DNA from: a bacterium TMED221
GTDB lineage: Bacteria; Actinomycetota; Acidimicrobiia; Actinomarinales; Actinomarinaceae
Direction: 5' to 3'
Assembly (NCBI GenBank): GCA_002169115.2
Contig: NHJS02000011.1
Span: forward strand, 1 to 42,657
DNA: 42,657 bases
Shown in pieces: positions 8,085 to 16,756 of this stretch. Numbering within the stretch: position 1 is the first letter of the stretch; every line of letters starts with the position of its first letter. The notes beneath the pieces are model-generated. The model was not told where the DNA came from and searched no databases. It was given only the letters and a program-made list of their open reading frames with translations. The position numbers and the translations under genes were made by a program.

Positions 8085-8885
8085 TTATCTAAGAATTTGA
8101 TTTAGAAATAAATCTAATCTGGGAGAATTATCTGTTCCTATTATATGTAAAGACTTTTCTGATAACGTATAGTCAAGTTTGTTATCTTTATCGCTTTCTA
8201 CTTCCGACTCAACAACACCATCAAATTGAATTGCATAATTTTGCTTTTTTTTGATTTCAATTTGAATTTTCGACTTTTGATCTAAAACAATTGACCTGGG
8301 AAATTTAGAAAATGGCGAGATAGGTGTAATGATAATTGAATTAAGACTATTTTGTACAATTGGTCCACCTGCTGAATAATTATATGCTGTTGAGCCTAAA
8401 GATGTTGAAATAATAATTCCGTCAGCTCTTAGTTTTACTGTTTGGTCATGAGTTTTAAATACAATATCAAGAATTCTTGTTGGAGAATTTTTAATTAATA
8501 CGATTTCATTAAATGCCGGTGATTTTAAATTATTATCTTGTATTATTGCTTTCCTATTGTTGATGTGGCTCTTGCCTTCAATCCACTCGTCAAGTATTTG
8601 CTCTATATTTTCAGATTTGTTTACAAGATATCCAACTCGTCCAGTTCCTAAGGGCATGAATAATAAGTCATAGGTCCAAGATATTTTCATAGCCTTAAGT
8701 GCAGTACCATCTCCGCCAAAACTGACAACAAGTGTATCTTTGTTTAAATAATTATCATATTGTTCTACATCTTCAACAAATGAAATATGGAACTCTAATT
8801 TTCTTGATTTTATCAAACTAACAAAATCTGTATAATTTTTTAATTTGGTATATTTCTTTGATGAAATAATTAATATATTCTTCAC
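8085..8885 (-). CDS. nadK: NAD kinase
   Basis: NadK phosphorylates NAD to NADP. The family core is clear: FGGDGTALKA (GGDGT at 57-61), NEIVLI with the conserved Asn-Glu at about 126-127, and DGIIISTSLGSTAYNYSAGGP from 155. The length of 266 aa is on the short side of normal. It starts at GTG 8885 with no ribosome-binding site, and TATAAT/TAATAT boxes lie just upstream. It is divergent from the rhomboid gene. In mycobacteria nadK lies near recN and pyrG; recN is not present here. Confidence 0.94.
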   Translation of the reverse strand: MKNILIISSKKYTKLKNYTDFVSLIKSRKLEFHISFVEDVEQYDNYLNKDTLVVSFGGDGTALKAMKISWTYDLLFMPLGTGRVGYLVNKSENIEQILDEWIEGKSHINNRKAIIQDNNLKSPAFNEIVLIKNSPTRILDIVFKTHDQTVKLRADGIIISTSLGSTAYNYSAGGPIVQNSLNSIIITPISPFSKFPRSIVLDQKSKIQIEIKKKQNYAIQFDGVVESEVESDKDNKLDYTLSEKSLHIIGTDNSPRLDLFLNQILR

Positions 8886-8891
8886 TAGGAT

Positions 8892-8899
8892 ATATTATA
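8892..8899 (-). promoter_or_regulatory. -10 region for leaderless nadK
   Basis: Overlapping TATAAT (8899-8894) and TAATAT (8897-8892) on the minus strand sit 8 and 6 bases before the nadK GTG. On the plus strand the same bases give TATTAT, which may serve the rhomboid gene. Confidence 0.5.
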
Positions 8900-8921
8900 C
8901 GCAACTTGGAGTCAGTACAAC

Positions 8922-9617
8922 ATGATACCTATATCAGATATAAACCCTGCTGAGAACACTCCATACATAACAAGGTTTTTTATATTTTTTACCATTGCTG
9001 TTTATATACTTTTGCAACCAAAAAATAGTACAGATTTATTCAACTTTTTTTATGAATTTTCGGCAATCCCTTGTGAAATTCAAAAAGGTGTACCATTAAG
9101 TGCTAATCAATTTTACTCAAATGACTGCATGGTAACTATTGATAATGTTATATTTGCTAATAAAAACTTAATGCTAAGTCTCTTAACTGCAAATTTTCTT
9201 CATGCTAACTTACTTCATCTTGTTGGCAACCTTTGGAGCTTCTGGATATTTGGTAACAATATTGAGGATAAGCTAGGAAATTTAAAATTTATTATATTTT
9301 TAACGCTTGCCGCTGGAGGTAGTATTGGTACTCATATTTTTTTGAATTACTCAGATTTGAATCCAATAGTTGGGGCATCAGGAATTGTCTCTGCTTTGAT
9401 GGGTGCATATTTGTACAGATTTCCAAATGCAAAACTTTTAGTTTTAGTTCCTTTCGGTATTATATTTCCGACAACTATAAAAGCTAAATATTTCATGGCA
9501 TTTTGGTTTGCTTCACAAGTATTAATATCTCTACAAAATAATAATATATCCTGGGAAGCGCATATTGGTGGATTTTTTGTTGGCTATCTCACAATGAGAT
9601 TAATTAATAATAGATGA
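8922..9617 (+). CDS. Rhomboid family intramembrane serine protease
   Basis: This polytopic membrane protease cuts substrates within the bilayer. The catalytic dyad is visible as S153 in GASGIVSALMGAY and H214 in EAHIGGFFVGY. The supporting H99 and N103 (LLHLVGNLWSFWIFGNNIED) are also present. Six or so membrane helices fit the 231 aa. The N-terminus IPISDINPAENTPYIT is typical of bacterial soluble-tail rhomboids. A GGAG stretch lies about 10 bases before the ATG. Its end overlaps the convergent HAD phosphatase gene by 18 bases. Confidence 0.92.
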   Translation: MIPISDINPAENTPYITRFFIFFTIAVYILLQPKNSTDLFNFFYEFSAIPCEIQKGVPLSANQFYSNDCMVTIDNVIFANKNLMLSLLTANFLHANLLHLVGNLWSFWIFGNNIEDKLGNLKFIIFLTLAAGGSIGTHIFLNYSDLNPIVGASGIVSALMGAYLYRFPNAKLLVLVPFGIIFPTTIKAKYFMAFWFASQVLISLQNNNISWEAHIGGFFVGYLTMRLINNR

Positions 9618-10349
9618 TACAAAAGCAGGAAAATCTGTAAATTTACTATCTGCAAAATCTTCACTCATAAAATTATCAATGCTAGATTCCACTAATATTG
9701 AAGTTGCGCCAAGCTTGTTGCCAAACATAATATCTGTGTCTACCCTATCACCAATCACATAATCAACTTCAATATTCTTATTTAGAAAATACTGACTGTA
9801 CAACTCACCTTCTTTTCCAAATGATTGAAGTTCTTTTTGTGATTTCGATTCAATATATTTTGCAATTTGTCCATTTCCAGGCTTAAACTCTGATTTACTT
9901 ATTGGATATGTAAGATCTTTATTCAATGTCGCACCCTCTTTACCAGATTTAATTGATTCTGCAATTAAATCGAGTTCACTTTCAGATGGTGATTCGACTC
10001 TACCCATTATAATAAAATTGCTGTCATCCAATTTTGTAACAGTATTTGAAATACTGCTAACAAAATCTTTTACATCCTTGGATCCATAAACAAAGATAGA
10101 TAGTTTCTTGTTACGTAAATATTCTTTTAAAACTACAAGCGGAGTAACTATTGAAGATATCTCAATATCGGTATTCAATAAATTACTTAATTTTTTAGCT
10201 AACACATCAGTTGACTGAGAGCTGTTGTTAGTTGTATGAAATATTTTATACTTTTCAAGTATTAGAGATTTATAAGCAGATTCAACACCCTTTATGAGTA
10301 CATCATCAAGATACAGTGTTCCGTCAAGGTCTGTAGCGAGAGTTTTCAC
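9600..10349 (-). CDS. HAD-superfamily IIA sugar/glycerol phosphatase
   Basis: This is a 249-aa HAD phosphatase of the NagD/phosphoglycolate type. Motif I is DLDGTLY (D7, D9), motif II is HTTNNS (about 38-43), the conserved Lys-Pro-Gly is in SEFKPGNG, and motif III is IGDRVDTDI (about 199-207). Mycobacteria carry a similar glycerol-3-phosphate phosphatase (Rv1692) near nadK, so that substrate is a reasonable guess but unproven. The start GTG at 10349 has a strong GGAGG site and overlaps the GNAT gene by 26 bases. Confidence 0.87.
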   Translation of the reverse strand: MKTLATDLDGTLYLDDVLIKGVESAYKSLILEKYKIFHTTNNSSQSTDVLAKKLSNLLNTDIEISSIVTPLVVLKEYLRNKKLSIFVYGSKDVKDFVSSISNTVTKLDDSNFIIMGRVESPSESELDLIAESIKSGKEGATLNKDLTYPISKSEFKPGNGQIAKYIESKSQKELQSFGKEGELYSQYFLNKNIEVDYVIGDRVDTDIMFGNKLGATSILVESSIDNFMSEDFADSKFTDFPAFVSSIIN

Positions 10350-10767
10350 GCTTTTCCTCCATTATTAAGGCACGCGCAGTTATTAGGTTACTTTCATAAA
10401 AGTTTTTTCCTGTTCTGTCACTAGGTAGAGTGACAGACCTTATTTTAAGATCTAATGACTTAGTATATTTTTTAATTTCATTAAATATCCTTGTGCCAAA
10501 ACCAAGCTCTCTATATTTTGGTGATACAAATAGTTCATAAATTGTTATAAAACCATTTTCTTCAGTTGCGCCACCATAACCAATTTCAATATCATCTTGA
10601 GAAAGTATAAAGTAATTAATTTTTGAGAATTCTAACTCTTTGTAGTGCTTTATTAAAATATTGTCGATGGTGGACATTTCAGCAATAAACTCGTTATGAA
10701 GGATTTGTGGCTTTGAACTACTTTTTTTTATCGAAAATTTATAATTTAAATCATCAAACTCATGCAC
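10324..10767 (-). CDS. GNAT family N-acetyltransferase
   Basis: The acetyl-CoA-binding motif A is clear: ITIYELFVSPKYRELGFGTR, with the RxxGxG-like ELGFGT turn. A C-terminal SDRTGKNFYESN segment is typical of GNAT enzymes. I chose the GTG at 10767, whose GTGCATGA overlaps the DUF4193 stop by 8 bases and gives 147 aa. A TTG at 10800 would add 11 residues inside the upstream gene. The substrate is unknown. Confidence 0.8.
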   Translation of the reverse strand: MHEFDDLNYKFSIKKSSSKPQILHNEFIAEMSTIDNILIKHYKELEFSKINYFILSQDDIEIGYGGATEENGFITIYELFVSPKYRELGFGTRIFNEIKKYTKSLDLKIRSVTLPSDRTGKNFYESNLITARALIMEEKRENSRYRP

Positions 10768-11122
10768 AATCTGCACACACTTTTGATCTTGGCTTAGCAA
10801 GTTGAGTATTCTTGAGAACTAAGAAACAAACAGAACAAGTAAACTCATCATCTTCTTTGTCCGCAGCAGCTTCATCTAGCTTCAAATCAGATTTTTTAAC
10901 ATTTCTTTTTTCAGCTGCATCAACACTCATAAAAGAGCCCTCCGCATCATCAGGTTCTTCTACTGTTTTCTTTTCATTTTCAACACGAGCTTCTAAAGAT
11001 TCAGTTTCAACTTCCTCTTTTTCCTCTTCTTCATCAGAAGGAGTTTCTGAATCTTCTAGATCATCTTCATCAAGATCTTCTAAATTAGGTTCTTTAATTT
11101 CGTCTACATCTTTTTCTGACAT
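10760..11122 (-). CDS. DUF4193 zinc-ribbon protein, actinobacterial marker
   Basis: This 120-aa protein has a long acidic, disordered N-terminus (about residues 1-90) and a conserved C-terminal metal-binding segment. DEFTCSVCFLVLKNTQLA is followed by CADCA, with cysteines at 96, 99, 116 and 119. This matches DUF4193, a family confined largely to Actinobacteria, and is the best single taxonomic marker in the window. An AAGGAG site precedes the ATG. Its function is not known. It lies between a lipid-kinase-like gene and a GNAT gene. Confidence 0.88.
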   Translation of the reverse strand: MSEKDVDEIKEPNLEDLDEDDLEDSETPSDEEEEKEEVETESLEARVENEKKTVEEPDDAEGSFMSVDAAEKRNVKKSDLKLDEAAADKEDDEFTCSVCFLVLKNTQLAKPRSKVCADCA

Positions 11123-11152
11123 GCTTCTCCTTAAAGTGCTTTTAAAATAATA

Positions 11153-12028
11153 CTAAATTTTTAGCTGTATGGAAGCTTTTTTAACAAATATCTCAGCTGG
11201 ACCCTTATCGAAATAATCACCATCAATTTCTATTGATTGACGTGATAAAAGCTGTATCTCTCCACTTCTTTTTAAAAGAACATCTGGTTCGGTTAAATGT
11301 AGGCCCTTCTTTGCTAAAAAAAATAACTTCATAGCTTTCCTTTTTGTTACTTTAAAGATTTGAATATTAAGTAGGCCATCTTGAAGGCTGGATTTGGGTG
11401 ATATATTCCAACCACCTCCAAAGAACTGACCATTACATACAGTGATAACAAAGGCATCAGAGTTAAATTCGTAGTTGTGTGTTTTAATAGACATCTTTCC
11501 AGACCTAGCAGGAAGTAGCTTTAGCCAGAAGCTAATCGGATATCTAAATCTTCTAAAAATCTTTGGTAATTTTTCACTCATTTCAACTGTATCTGCAAGA
11601 AAACCAAAATTTAAAATATTAACAAAATGTCTTTCTTTTTCGGAAGTGGACACAATTGCTGTGTCAATAAGGTAGGTGGAATCTCCTTTGAGGTGTTCTA
11701 TTGCAGTTTCTATATTTTGAGGGATTGCAAAAGTTCTTAAAAAATCTGAACCGCTACCTGATGGAAGACATCCAACAATAGGACGGTCTAGACCTTTTCT
11801 TAGAAGACAATCTATCAAAGAATTAATCGTGCCATCTCCCCCAATTGCACAATAATTATATTTTGTACTGTCCTTATGCTGTTCTATTATTTGATCAACT
11901 TCTGAAACATCAGAAGTCATAAAGATTTTGGATTTCAAGTTATGCTTCTCAAAAAGTGTAGTTAAGTAGCTTTCGGTTAATTTTTTACCCCTAGAATTTA
12001 GGTTATAAACTACAACATATTCTTTCAT
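11153..12028 (-). CDS. Diacylglycerol kinase family lipid kinase (DagK/YegS-like)
   Basis: This is a 291-aa lipid or sphingosine kinase-like enzyme. The nucleotide-binding GGDGTINS lies at about 63-70, and GCLPSGSGSDFLRTF is the equivalent of the family PxGTxNDFAR motif. A later FGGGWNISPKSSLQDGLLNI segment matches the family substrate domain. The start overlaps the helY stop as ATGA, and it is followed 30 bases on by the DUF4193 gene. The exact lipid substrate is not visible. Confidence 0.88.
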   Translation of the reverse strand: MKEYVVVYNLNSRGKKLTESYLTTLFEKHNLKSKIFMTSDVSEVDQIIEQHKDSTKYNYCAIGGDGTINSLIDCLLRKGLDRPIVGCLPSGSGSDFLRTFAIPQNIETAIEHLKGDSTYLIDTAIVSTSEKERHFVNILNFGFLADTVEMSEKLPKIFRRFRYPISFWLKLLPARSGKMSIKTHNYEFNSDAFVITVCNGQFFGGGWNISPKSSLQDGLLNIQIFKVTKRKAMKLFFLAKKGLHLTEPDVLLKRSGEIQLLSRQSIEIDGDYFDKGPAEIFVKKASIQLKI

Positions 12029-13896
12029 CGCATAGATTTCTGGATTAACTCATCATTAAAAATATCAGTAATCATTTTAAATTCCTTAATACGATATATA
12101 TTAAAGAGTTTAGTTGAGAGTTCAGAAGCTTCCTTACCAGCACGAATAAAATCACCGATACTGATATTGAATTTAGATAATACTGATTCAACGTCTTCAG
12201 ATTGCAAATATTCGTTAAAAATACTGAACCAACCAATTTCAATTGAGGTTATTTTTTTGACCCCTGCAAATGATTCCATCTTATTAATCTTTTCCTCCAT
12301 AATTTGAAATTTAATGAATGTATCCACATACAATTCATTAAGGGACAAATCATGGCTAGTAGTGGATAAACCAGAGCAAACAAGCATCAAGTAGAAATTC
12401 ATATCTTTATCAAAATCACTTTCTAGTAATTCAAGTCCGACGATTAGATTATCCCTATAGGTTTCGGTTAAAACGAGAGATTTGTTATTGTCATTCTTAA
12501 AATTCAATAACTCAAGGACTTCGAGCTTAGATGTAAATGTATTTTGAAGCTTTTTGATATTAAAATTATTTTGATAAGAAAAGAAGCTTTTTTCAAGAAG
12601 TTCTATGGCTTCCTTTAGTGAGTATTTGCTTAACATATTCAATATTGAAGAATACGAGACCGAATATGCAGAATTTAAATTACTTGATTTGAGGGTAAAC
12701 AAGTTGTTATACCAAAAGTTTTCAATATTTCTGTCATAATTTATAAATGCAAATCCCTTTGTGTCAATCCCTCTCCTTCCTGCTCTCCCAGTCAATTGAA
12801 GAAATTCTGATTGATTGATTAAACGTGTTTTTATTCCATCGTATTTGTAGAGTCTATCAATAACAATAGATTTGGCAGGTAGATTGAGGCCAAGTGACAG
12901 TGTTTCTGTGGCAAATAAATATTTTATATATCTATTTAGAAATAAAAACTCAATAAATTCTTTTACAATAGGCGCAAGCCCAGCATGATGATATCCGATT
13001 CCTCTTACCCACATCCACAGCAGTTCATCCAAATTTAAAAGATCATATTGAGTTGAATCTAGAGAACTAAAAACATCATTAAATACATCTTTAATCTCAT
13101 TTGCTTTTTTAATTTTCTTTCTATTTGTCGCTGCCTGTCTTGCCTTAGTTTCAACTCTATCTCTTGAAAAATAAAAAAATATGGAAGGTGTAAGGTTTTT
13201 GCTTTCGAGGTAGTCAAGTTGAAAACCTAGATGAGGTCTCTTGTACTTTCTATATTGCTTTTCAAATTTAAAGATTTTATTATTACGTTTATCCTTAGAA
13301 GATTTAATTATTTTTAATTGGTCACTGTGAGGGTTTAAGCCAACTAAAGATATTTCTAGTGGGACGGGCCTTATATTAGAGTGCACCAATGATGTTTTTC
13401 CTCTTAACGAAACTATCCAGTTATGGAATTCTTCTTTATTTCTAATAGTGGCTGACAGAAAAAGAAACTTGATGTTTTTAGGGGCATGGATAATTATTTC
13501 TTCCCAAGTTGTGCCTCGTTCGGAATCAGAAAGATAGTGAACTTCATCAAGGACTATAAGGCCAATTTTTTTTAATCTTTTGTCATCTGAATAAATCATA
13601 TTTCTTAATATTTCAGTAGTGGCAACAATTAAATTTGAATCTGGGCTGATGGTTCTGTCTCCTGTCAGCAGTCCAGTATCAATATTCAAATTTGTGAAAT
13701 CATTGTATTTTTGATTCGATAATGCTTTAATAGGGGTCGTATAAATTACATTTTGGTTCTGGTTAGTATATTTTTCAATAGCTTTTTCGGCTATAAAGGT
13801 TTTTCCTGATCCCGTAGGCGCAACGACTAAAACATTAAAATCCTTGTTGATGGAGTCAATTGCCTCAACCTGAAATTTATCTAAGTTAAAATCCAC
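12025..13896 (-). CDS. helY: Ski2-like DEAD/DEAH helicase HelY
   Basis: This is an RNA/DNA helicase of the Ski2/Mtr4 type. Motif I is APTGSGKT (26-33), motif II DEVH (117-120) and motif III LSATIRN. FATETLSLGLNLPAKS and QLTGRAGRRG cover motifs V and VI. Its 623 aa are much shorter than mycobacterial HelY (about 900), apparently through a reduced C-terminal half. It starts at a GTG overlapping tatC by 11 bases. The pafB-pafC-tatA-tatC-helY order is the actinobacterial one. RNA turnover is the family role; the target here is unknown. Confidence 0.9.
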   Translation of the reverse strand: MDFNLDKFQVEAIDSINKDFNVLVVAPTGSGKTFIAEKAIEKYTNQNQNVIYTTPIKALSNQKYNDFTNLNIDTGLLTGDRTISPDSNLIVATTEILRNMIYSDDKRLKKIGLIVLDEVHYLSDSERGTTWEEIIIHAPKNIKFLFLSATIRNKEEFHNWIVSLRGKTSLVHSNIRPVPLEISLVGLNPHSDQLKIIKSSKDKRNNKIFKFEKQYRKYKRPHLGFQLDYLESKNLTPSIFFYFSRDRVETKARQAATNRKKIKKANEIKDVFNDVFSSLDSTQYDLLNLDELLWMWVRGIGYHHAGLAPIVKEFIEFLFLNRYIKYLFATETLSLGLNLPAKSIVIDRLYKYDGIKTRLINQSEFLQLTGRAGRRGIDTKGFAFINYDRNIENFWYNNLFTLKSSNLNSAYSVSYSSILNMLSKYSLKEAIELLEKSFFSYQNNFNIKKLQNTFTSKLEVLELLNFKNDNNKSLVLTETYRDNLIVGLELLESDFDKDMNFYLMLVCSGLSTTSHDLSLNELYVDTFIKFQIMEEKINKMESFAGVKKITSIEIGWFSIFNEYLQSEDVESVLSKFNISIGDFIRAGKEASELSTKLFNIYRIKEFKMITDIFNDELIQKSMR

Positions 13897-14587
13897 GATT
13901 ACTTTTTTTATGAATAAAAATCATTATTTCTATGAGTAAATACATAGGCAGTGTGAATATGAAAAGCGAAATAGGATCACCCGTTGGTGTTATGACTGCA
14001 GAGAAAATAAGTATAACTATAAACATTTCAGCCCGTTTATTGGTTAGACTCTTTACCTTTATTATTCCTTTGTTAAGGAGAAAAAGCATGATTAATGGTA
14101 ACTGAAATGAAACTCCAAATAACAATGAAATTCTTGTTATGAATTGAAAATAGTTTTGCGATCTTAGAATTATTTCATTCTCATTAAATGAAAGTAGGAA
14201 CTCAATACCGACATGAGCAATGCTTAGTGAAGAAAATATACCCGAATAAAATAAGAGGGTAAAGAAGATGAAATATAAGGTAAAGCTTACTGTTCTTATC
14301 TCTAAAGCTGGTTTTATGAAATAACCTAATATTAAAAGTATTAATGGAAATGTAATAATTATGGATATCCAAAAAGTATTCTGTAGCTTTACTTGAAAAC
14401 CTTCGTAGATCGTTAATGCGAAAATATTAGAGTCATCATATCCAGCATTTATAAGAGGTTCTAATAAAATATCACCAAAAAAGGAATACTGGTTATATAC
14501 AAATATTGCAACGATCCCAACTAAAGTAAAAGAAAATAATATTCTATTATTTAACTCTTGAAGGTGCTCCATGAAGGGTTTTTTCAT
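13886..14587 (-). CDS. tatC: Twin-arginine translocase subunit TatC
   Basis: TatC binds twin-arginine signal peptides and forms the core of the folded-protein export channel. The N-terminus MKKPFMEHLQELNNRI matches the family consensus (HLxELRxR) with the key Glu retained. Six membrane helices follow, including FGVSFQLPLIM and VITPTGDPISLFIFTLPMYL. I chose the ATG at 14587, which has AGGAGG at ideal spacing and lies one base after the tatA stop. An earlier in-frame start adds seven residues within tatA. The product is 233 aa. Confidence 0.94.
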   Translation of the reverse strand: MKKPFMEHLQELNNRILFSFTLVGIVAIFVYNQYSFFGDILLEPLINAGYDDSNIFALTIYEGFQVKLQNTFWISIIITFPLILLILGYFIKPALEIRTVSFTLYFIFFTLLFYSGIFSSLSIAHVGIEFLLSFNENEIILRSQNYFQFITRISLLFGVSFQLPLIMLFLLNKGIIKVKSLTNKRAEMFIVILIFSAVITPTGDPISLFIFTLPMYLLIEIMIFIHKKSNRGF

Positions 14588-14588
14588 A

Positions 14589-14768
14589 TTACTCCTCCTC
14601 ATTTTCATCTAACCAGATCCAATTTTCATCAATTGAATTATCTCCAATTATTTGGCGACTTTGCCCATTTTGGAATTTAGAGATTTTATTAAAGTAATAT
14701 AAAATTTTGCTTTTATCAAATATACCAAGAGAGATTAGGACTATAACTAGTAATTCAATAATGCTCAT
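14589..14768 (-). CDS. tatA: TatA/TatB-like translocase subunit, 59 aa
   Basis: An open frame of 59 codons fills the gap between pafC and tatC, exactly where actinobacteria keep tatA. It starts with an ATGA overlap on pafC. The N-terminal MSIIELLVIVLISLGIFDKS resembles the TatA transmembrane segment with its Glu before the helix. A short polar helix and an acidic tail (WLDENEEE) follow. The usual FGP hinge reads FDK. The window shows no other TatA/B gene. Position, topology and coupling support the call; the length is unusually small. Confidence 0.75.
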   Translation of the reverse strand: MSIIELLVIVLISLGIFDKSKILYYFNKISKFQNGQSRQIIGDNSIDENWIWLDENEEE

Positions 14769-15586
14769 GATAAAAACTCATTAATCAATTTATTTTTTCT
14801 TTTTTCAATTTCAACTCTAACGGAGTTTGGGGTAATAACATTTTGTGAATCTATATTCTTTAGGAAATGCTCTACAGCTATTTCTTCTGAACGGAAATGC
14901 TGTTGATGGCTTTTTAATGCTAGGTCTTGATAGGTGACTGAAATCTCATTATCATTTTTTGAAAACCTTTCTTTAAGATTTTTCTCCTCTGGAATGTTAA
15001 CAATTCTATCTATTAAAAAACTTTTTATTTTGTTGTCTTCATAATCATATGCTTCAAGCACATCTCCATCATTTGTAATATTGAAAGATAATGGTTTGAT
15101 TTTATAGATATTTGAAATATTGTGCCCTAGTTTAATATATTCTATATAGAGCTCATCGGATACAAACATTCTATTAAAGTCAAGTTTGGAACTGCTTTCT
15201 GCACTTTGGTGAGATTTAAAGTAATTATTTAGTGTGTCATATAAGTACATAAGATCTGACTTATTATCAAATAGTTTTTCAACATTTACCTTAGGATTAT
15301 TTAGAAGTGTATATATTTTAAATAAGTCTAAATCAGTAATTGTAGGGATATTTAGTAGAGATTCATTGAACTCGAACGTAATGAGATTCTTTTCCAAATT
15401 TACTTCAAAGTTTATGAAGCTGTCACCATCTGAAGAGTATACTTCCGATAAAATAGTCAATGAATACAACAGTTTATCTGAGCTTAGATTAACACTTTCT
15501 GCTAAGTCTTCTAAATTAAACGAGCTTTCCTTTTTAATAATCGAAAGAATGTGAATTATATTACCTAGGTTTATTTTAAATTCCAT
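14765..15586 (-). CDS. pafC: PafC-like WYL-domain transcriptional regulator
   Basis: This is a 273-aa partner of PafB. The N-terminal part (NIIHILSIIKKESSFNLEDL, then AESVNLSSDKLLYSLTILSE) reads as a winged-helix domain. The remainder resembles the divergent WYL half of PafC, with sequence conservation low. In mycobacteria PafBC activates a RecA/LexA-independent DNA-damage response. The gene overlaps pafB by 11 bases and tatA by 4. The assignment rests mostly on position next to a recognisable PafB. Confidence 0.78.
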   Translation of the reverse strand: MEFKINLGNIIHILSIIKKESSFNLEDLAESVNLSSDKLLYSLTILSEVYSSDGDSFINFEVNLEKNLITFEFNESLLNIPTITDLDLFKIYTLLNNPKVNVEKLFDNKSDLMYLYDTLNNYFKSHQSAESSSKLDFNRMFVSDELYIEYIKLGHNISNIYKIKPLSFNITNDGDVLEAYDYEDNKIKSFLIDRIVNIPEEKNLKERFSKNDNEISVTYQDLALKSHQQHFRSEEIAVEHFLKNIDSQNVITPNSVRVEIEKRKNKLINEFLS

Positions 15587-16409
15587 TTACAACTTTCTTT
15601 AGTGCCTCTTTGTCTTGCTTATTTATATTTAATAATTTTGGATCAACCAACAGTAAATACTTGATTAAACCATGATGATCATTCGTTTTTAATTTTAAGG
15701 TAATATTTTCGCCATCTTCTTTAGAAGATACCTCAGAAAAGTTGAAAATCCTACTGTGTACTCTATGCAAGTCGTTATCTGAAATTATCTCGACCGTAAT
15801 AAAACTTGACATGTTTTCCCAGGAAAAGTTAAACTCTGAAATATTTTTAGTATGAAGATTCTCTTTGTTGCCTATTTTTAGATTTTCTATAGTGTTTATT
15901 TTAAATGTTTTAATAATATTTCCATCATCTGCTCCCAAGTACCATATTCCAGCATGGAACCTCAGGCCTAAAGGATATACTTTTCTAATTTTATCATTGT
16001 AAATAAATGAAACTCTTCTCCTCTCCTTTATGGCTGTATTGATTATTGGTATTACTTTCAGATCTTTATTGAATTGTAAATATGGTGATAAATATTTTTT
16101 AATAACAGAATATGTGTTGATAAACCTTTCAATGTCAAATCCAGATTTACTTTGTAAGTCTAAAATTATATTTGTTCCTTTAAGCTTGTAACCATCCTCA
16201 ACACTCCATTTATCATTTTCATATTCTAAATTAAACCCGACCTCTTTAAGGAGTGCTTTATCTCTTTCAAAAGATCTTTTGTATGCTGCGTCATTTAAAT
16301 TACGATATTCGGGTATATTGTCTTTTATATAATTACTATCGAGATTAAATGTGTTTGAGCTATCGAAAAGAGCGATTAACTTCAAACATCTTTTAAATAC
16401 ATTTTTCAT
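15576..16409 (-). CDS. pafB: PafB-like WYL-domain transcriptional regulator
   Basis: This is a 277-aa regulator with an N-terminal winged-helix segment (NVFKRCLKLIALFDSSNTFN, then NDAAYKRSFERDKALLKEVG) typical of PafB. It has a WYL domain with RRRVSFIYNDKIRKVYPLGL and IWYLGADDG (WYL at 156-158). It forms a coupled unit with pafC and the Tat genes. WYL domains sense ligands, single-stranded DNA in the case of PafBC. In most relatives pafA and the proteasome genes lie just upstream. Here the upstream neighbour is a divergent ferredoxin gene. Confidence 0.85.
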   Translation of the reverse strand: MKNVFKRCLKLIALFDSSNTFNLDSNYIKDNIPEYRNLNDAAYKRSFERDKALLKEVGFNLEYENDKWSVEDGYKLKGTNIILDLQSKSGFDIERFINTYSVIKKYLSPYLQFNKDLKVIPIINTAIKERRRVSFIYNDKIRKVYPLGLRFHAGIWYLGADDGNIIKTFKINTIENLKIGNKENLHTKNISEFNFSWENMSSFITVEIISDNDLHRVHSRIFNFSEVSSKEDGENITLKLKTNDHHGLIKYLLLVDPKLLNINKQDKEALKKVVNGI

Positions 16410-16496
16410 AAATAATAAGTTTTAGCTTTATAAGTATCTTACAAAATATTAGATATAAATTTTATATTCGAAGATTTGTGTAAATCTATAACAAGG

Positions 16497-16502
16497 TAAA
16501 AT
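16497..16502 (+). promoter_or_regulatory. -10 box for the ferredoxin gene
   Basis: TAAAAT ends seven bases before the ferredoxin ATG in the 100-base gap between divergent pafB and the ferredoxin gene. AAGG lies too far away to be a good ribosome-binding site, so a leaderless transcript is likely. Confidence 0.4.
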
Positions 16503-16509
16503 ACTACTT

Positions 16510-16755
16510 ATGAAAGTATGGATTGATCAAGATTTATGTACTGGTGATGGCCTTTGTGAAGAGATCGCACCCGATGTATTTGTCGGATTAGACGATGGCC
16601 TTTTTTATGTTAAAGAGGGTGATAAAGTTTTTTCAGAAGAAAATGGGAATGTCGGTGGTGCTGAAGGCCTAGCTGTTGTTCCTAAAGGTCAAGAAGATGC
16701 AGTTGTTGAATCGGCAGAGGAATGTCCTGGCGAATGCATCATGATTGAACCATAA
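16510..16755 (+). CDS. Small single-cluster ferredoxin
   Basis: This is an 81-aa acidic ferredoxin. Cysteines C10 and C16 (CTGDGLC) and C72 and C76 (ECPGEC) fit a one-cluster 3Fe-4S or 4Fe-4S ferredoxin of the type used with actinobacterial cytochromes P450. Asp13 in the place of the middle cysteine favours a 3Fe-4S cluster. The electron partner is not in the window. It lies between trmI (convergent, one base apart at the stops) and pafB. Confidence 0.88.
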   Translation: MKVWIDQDLCTGDGLCEEIAPDVFVGLDDGLFYVKEGDKVFSEENGNVGGAEGLAVVPKGQEDAVVESAEECPGECIMIEP

Positions 16756-16756
16756 A

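Noticed and set aside
8064..8089. Imperfect inverted repeat (AATCCTT/AAGGATT) between nadK and pyrG as a terminator
   Set aside because: The stem has only seven A/T-rich pairs plus a bulge, overlaps the nadK stop codon and has no adequate T-run in either direction.
10812..11150. Serine-rich plus-strand open frame opposite the DUF4193 gene
   Set aside because: It is the mirror of the GAA/GAT-rich acidic coding sequence; the minus strand has the recognised family, a ribosome-binding site and coupling.
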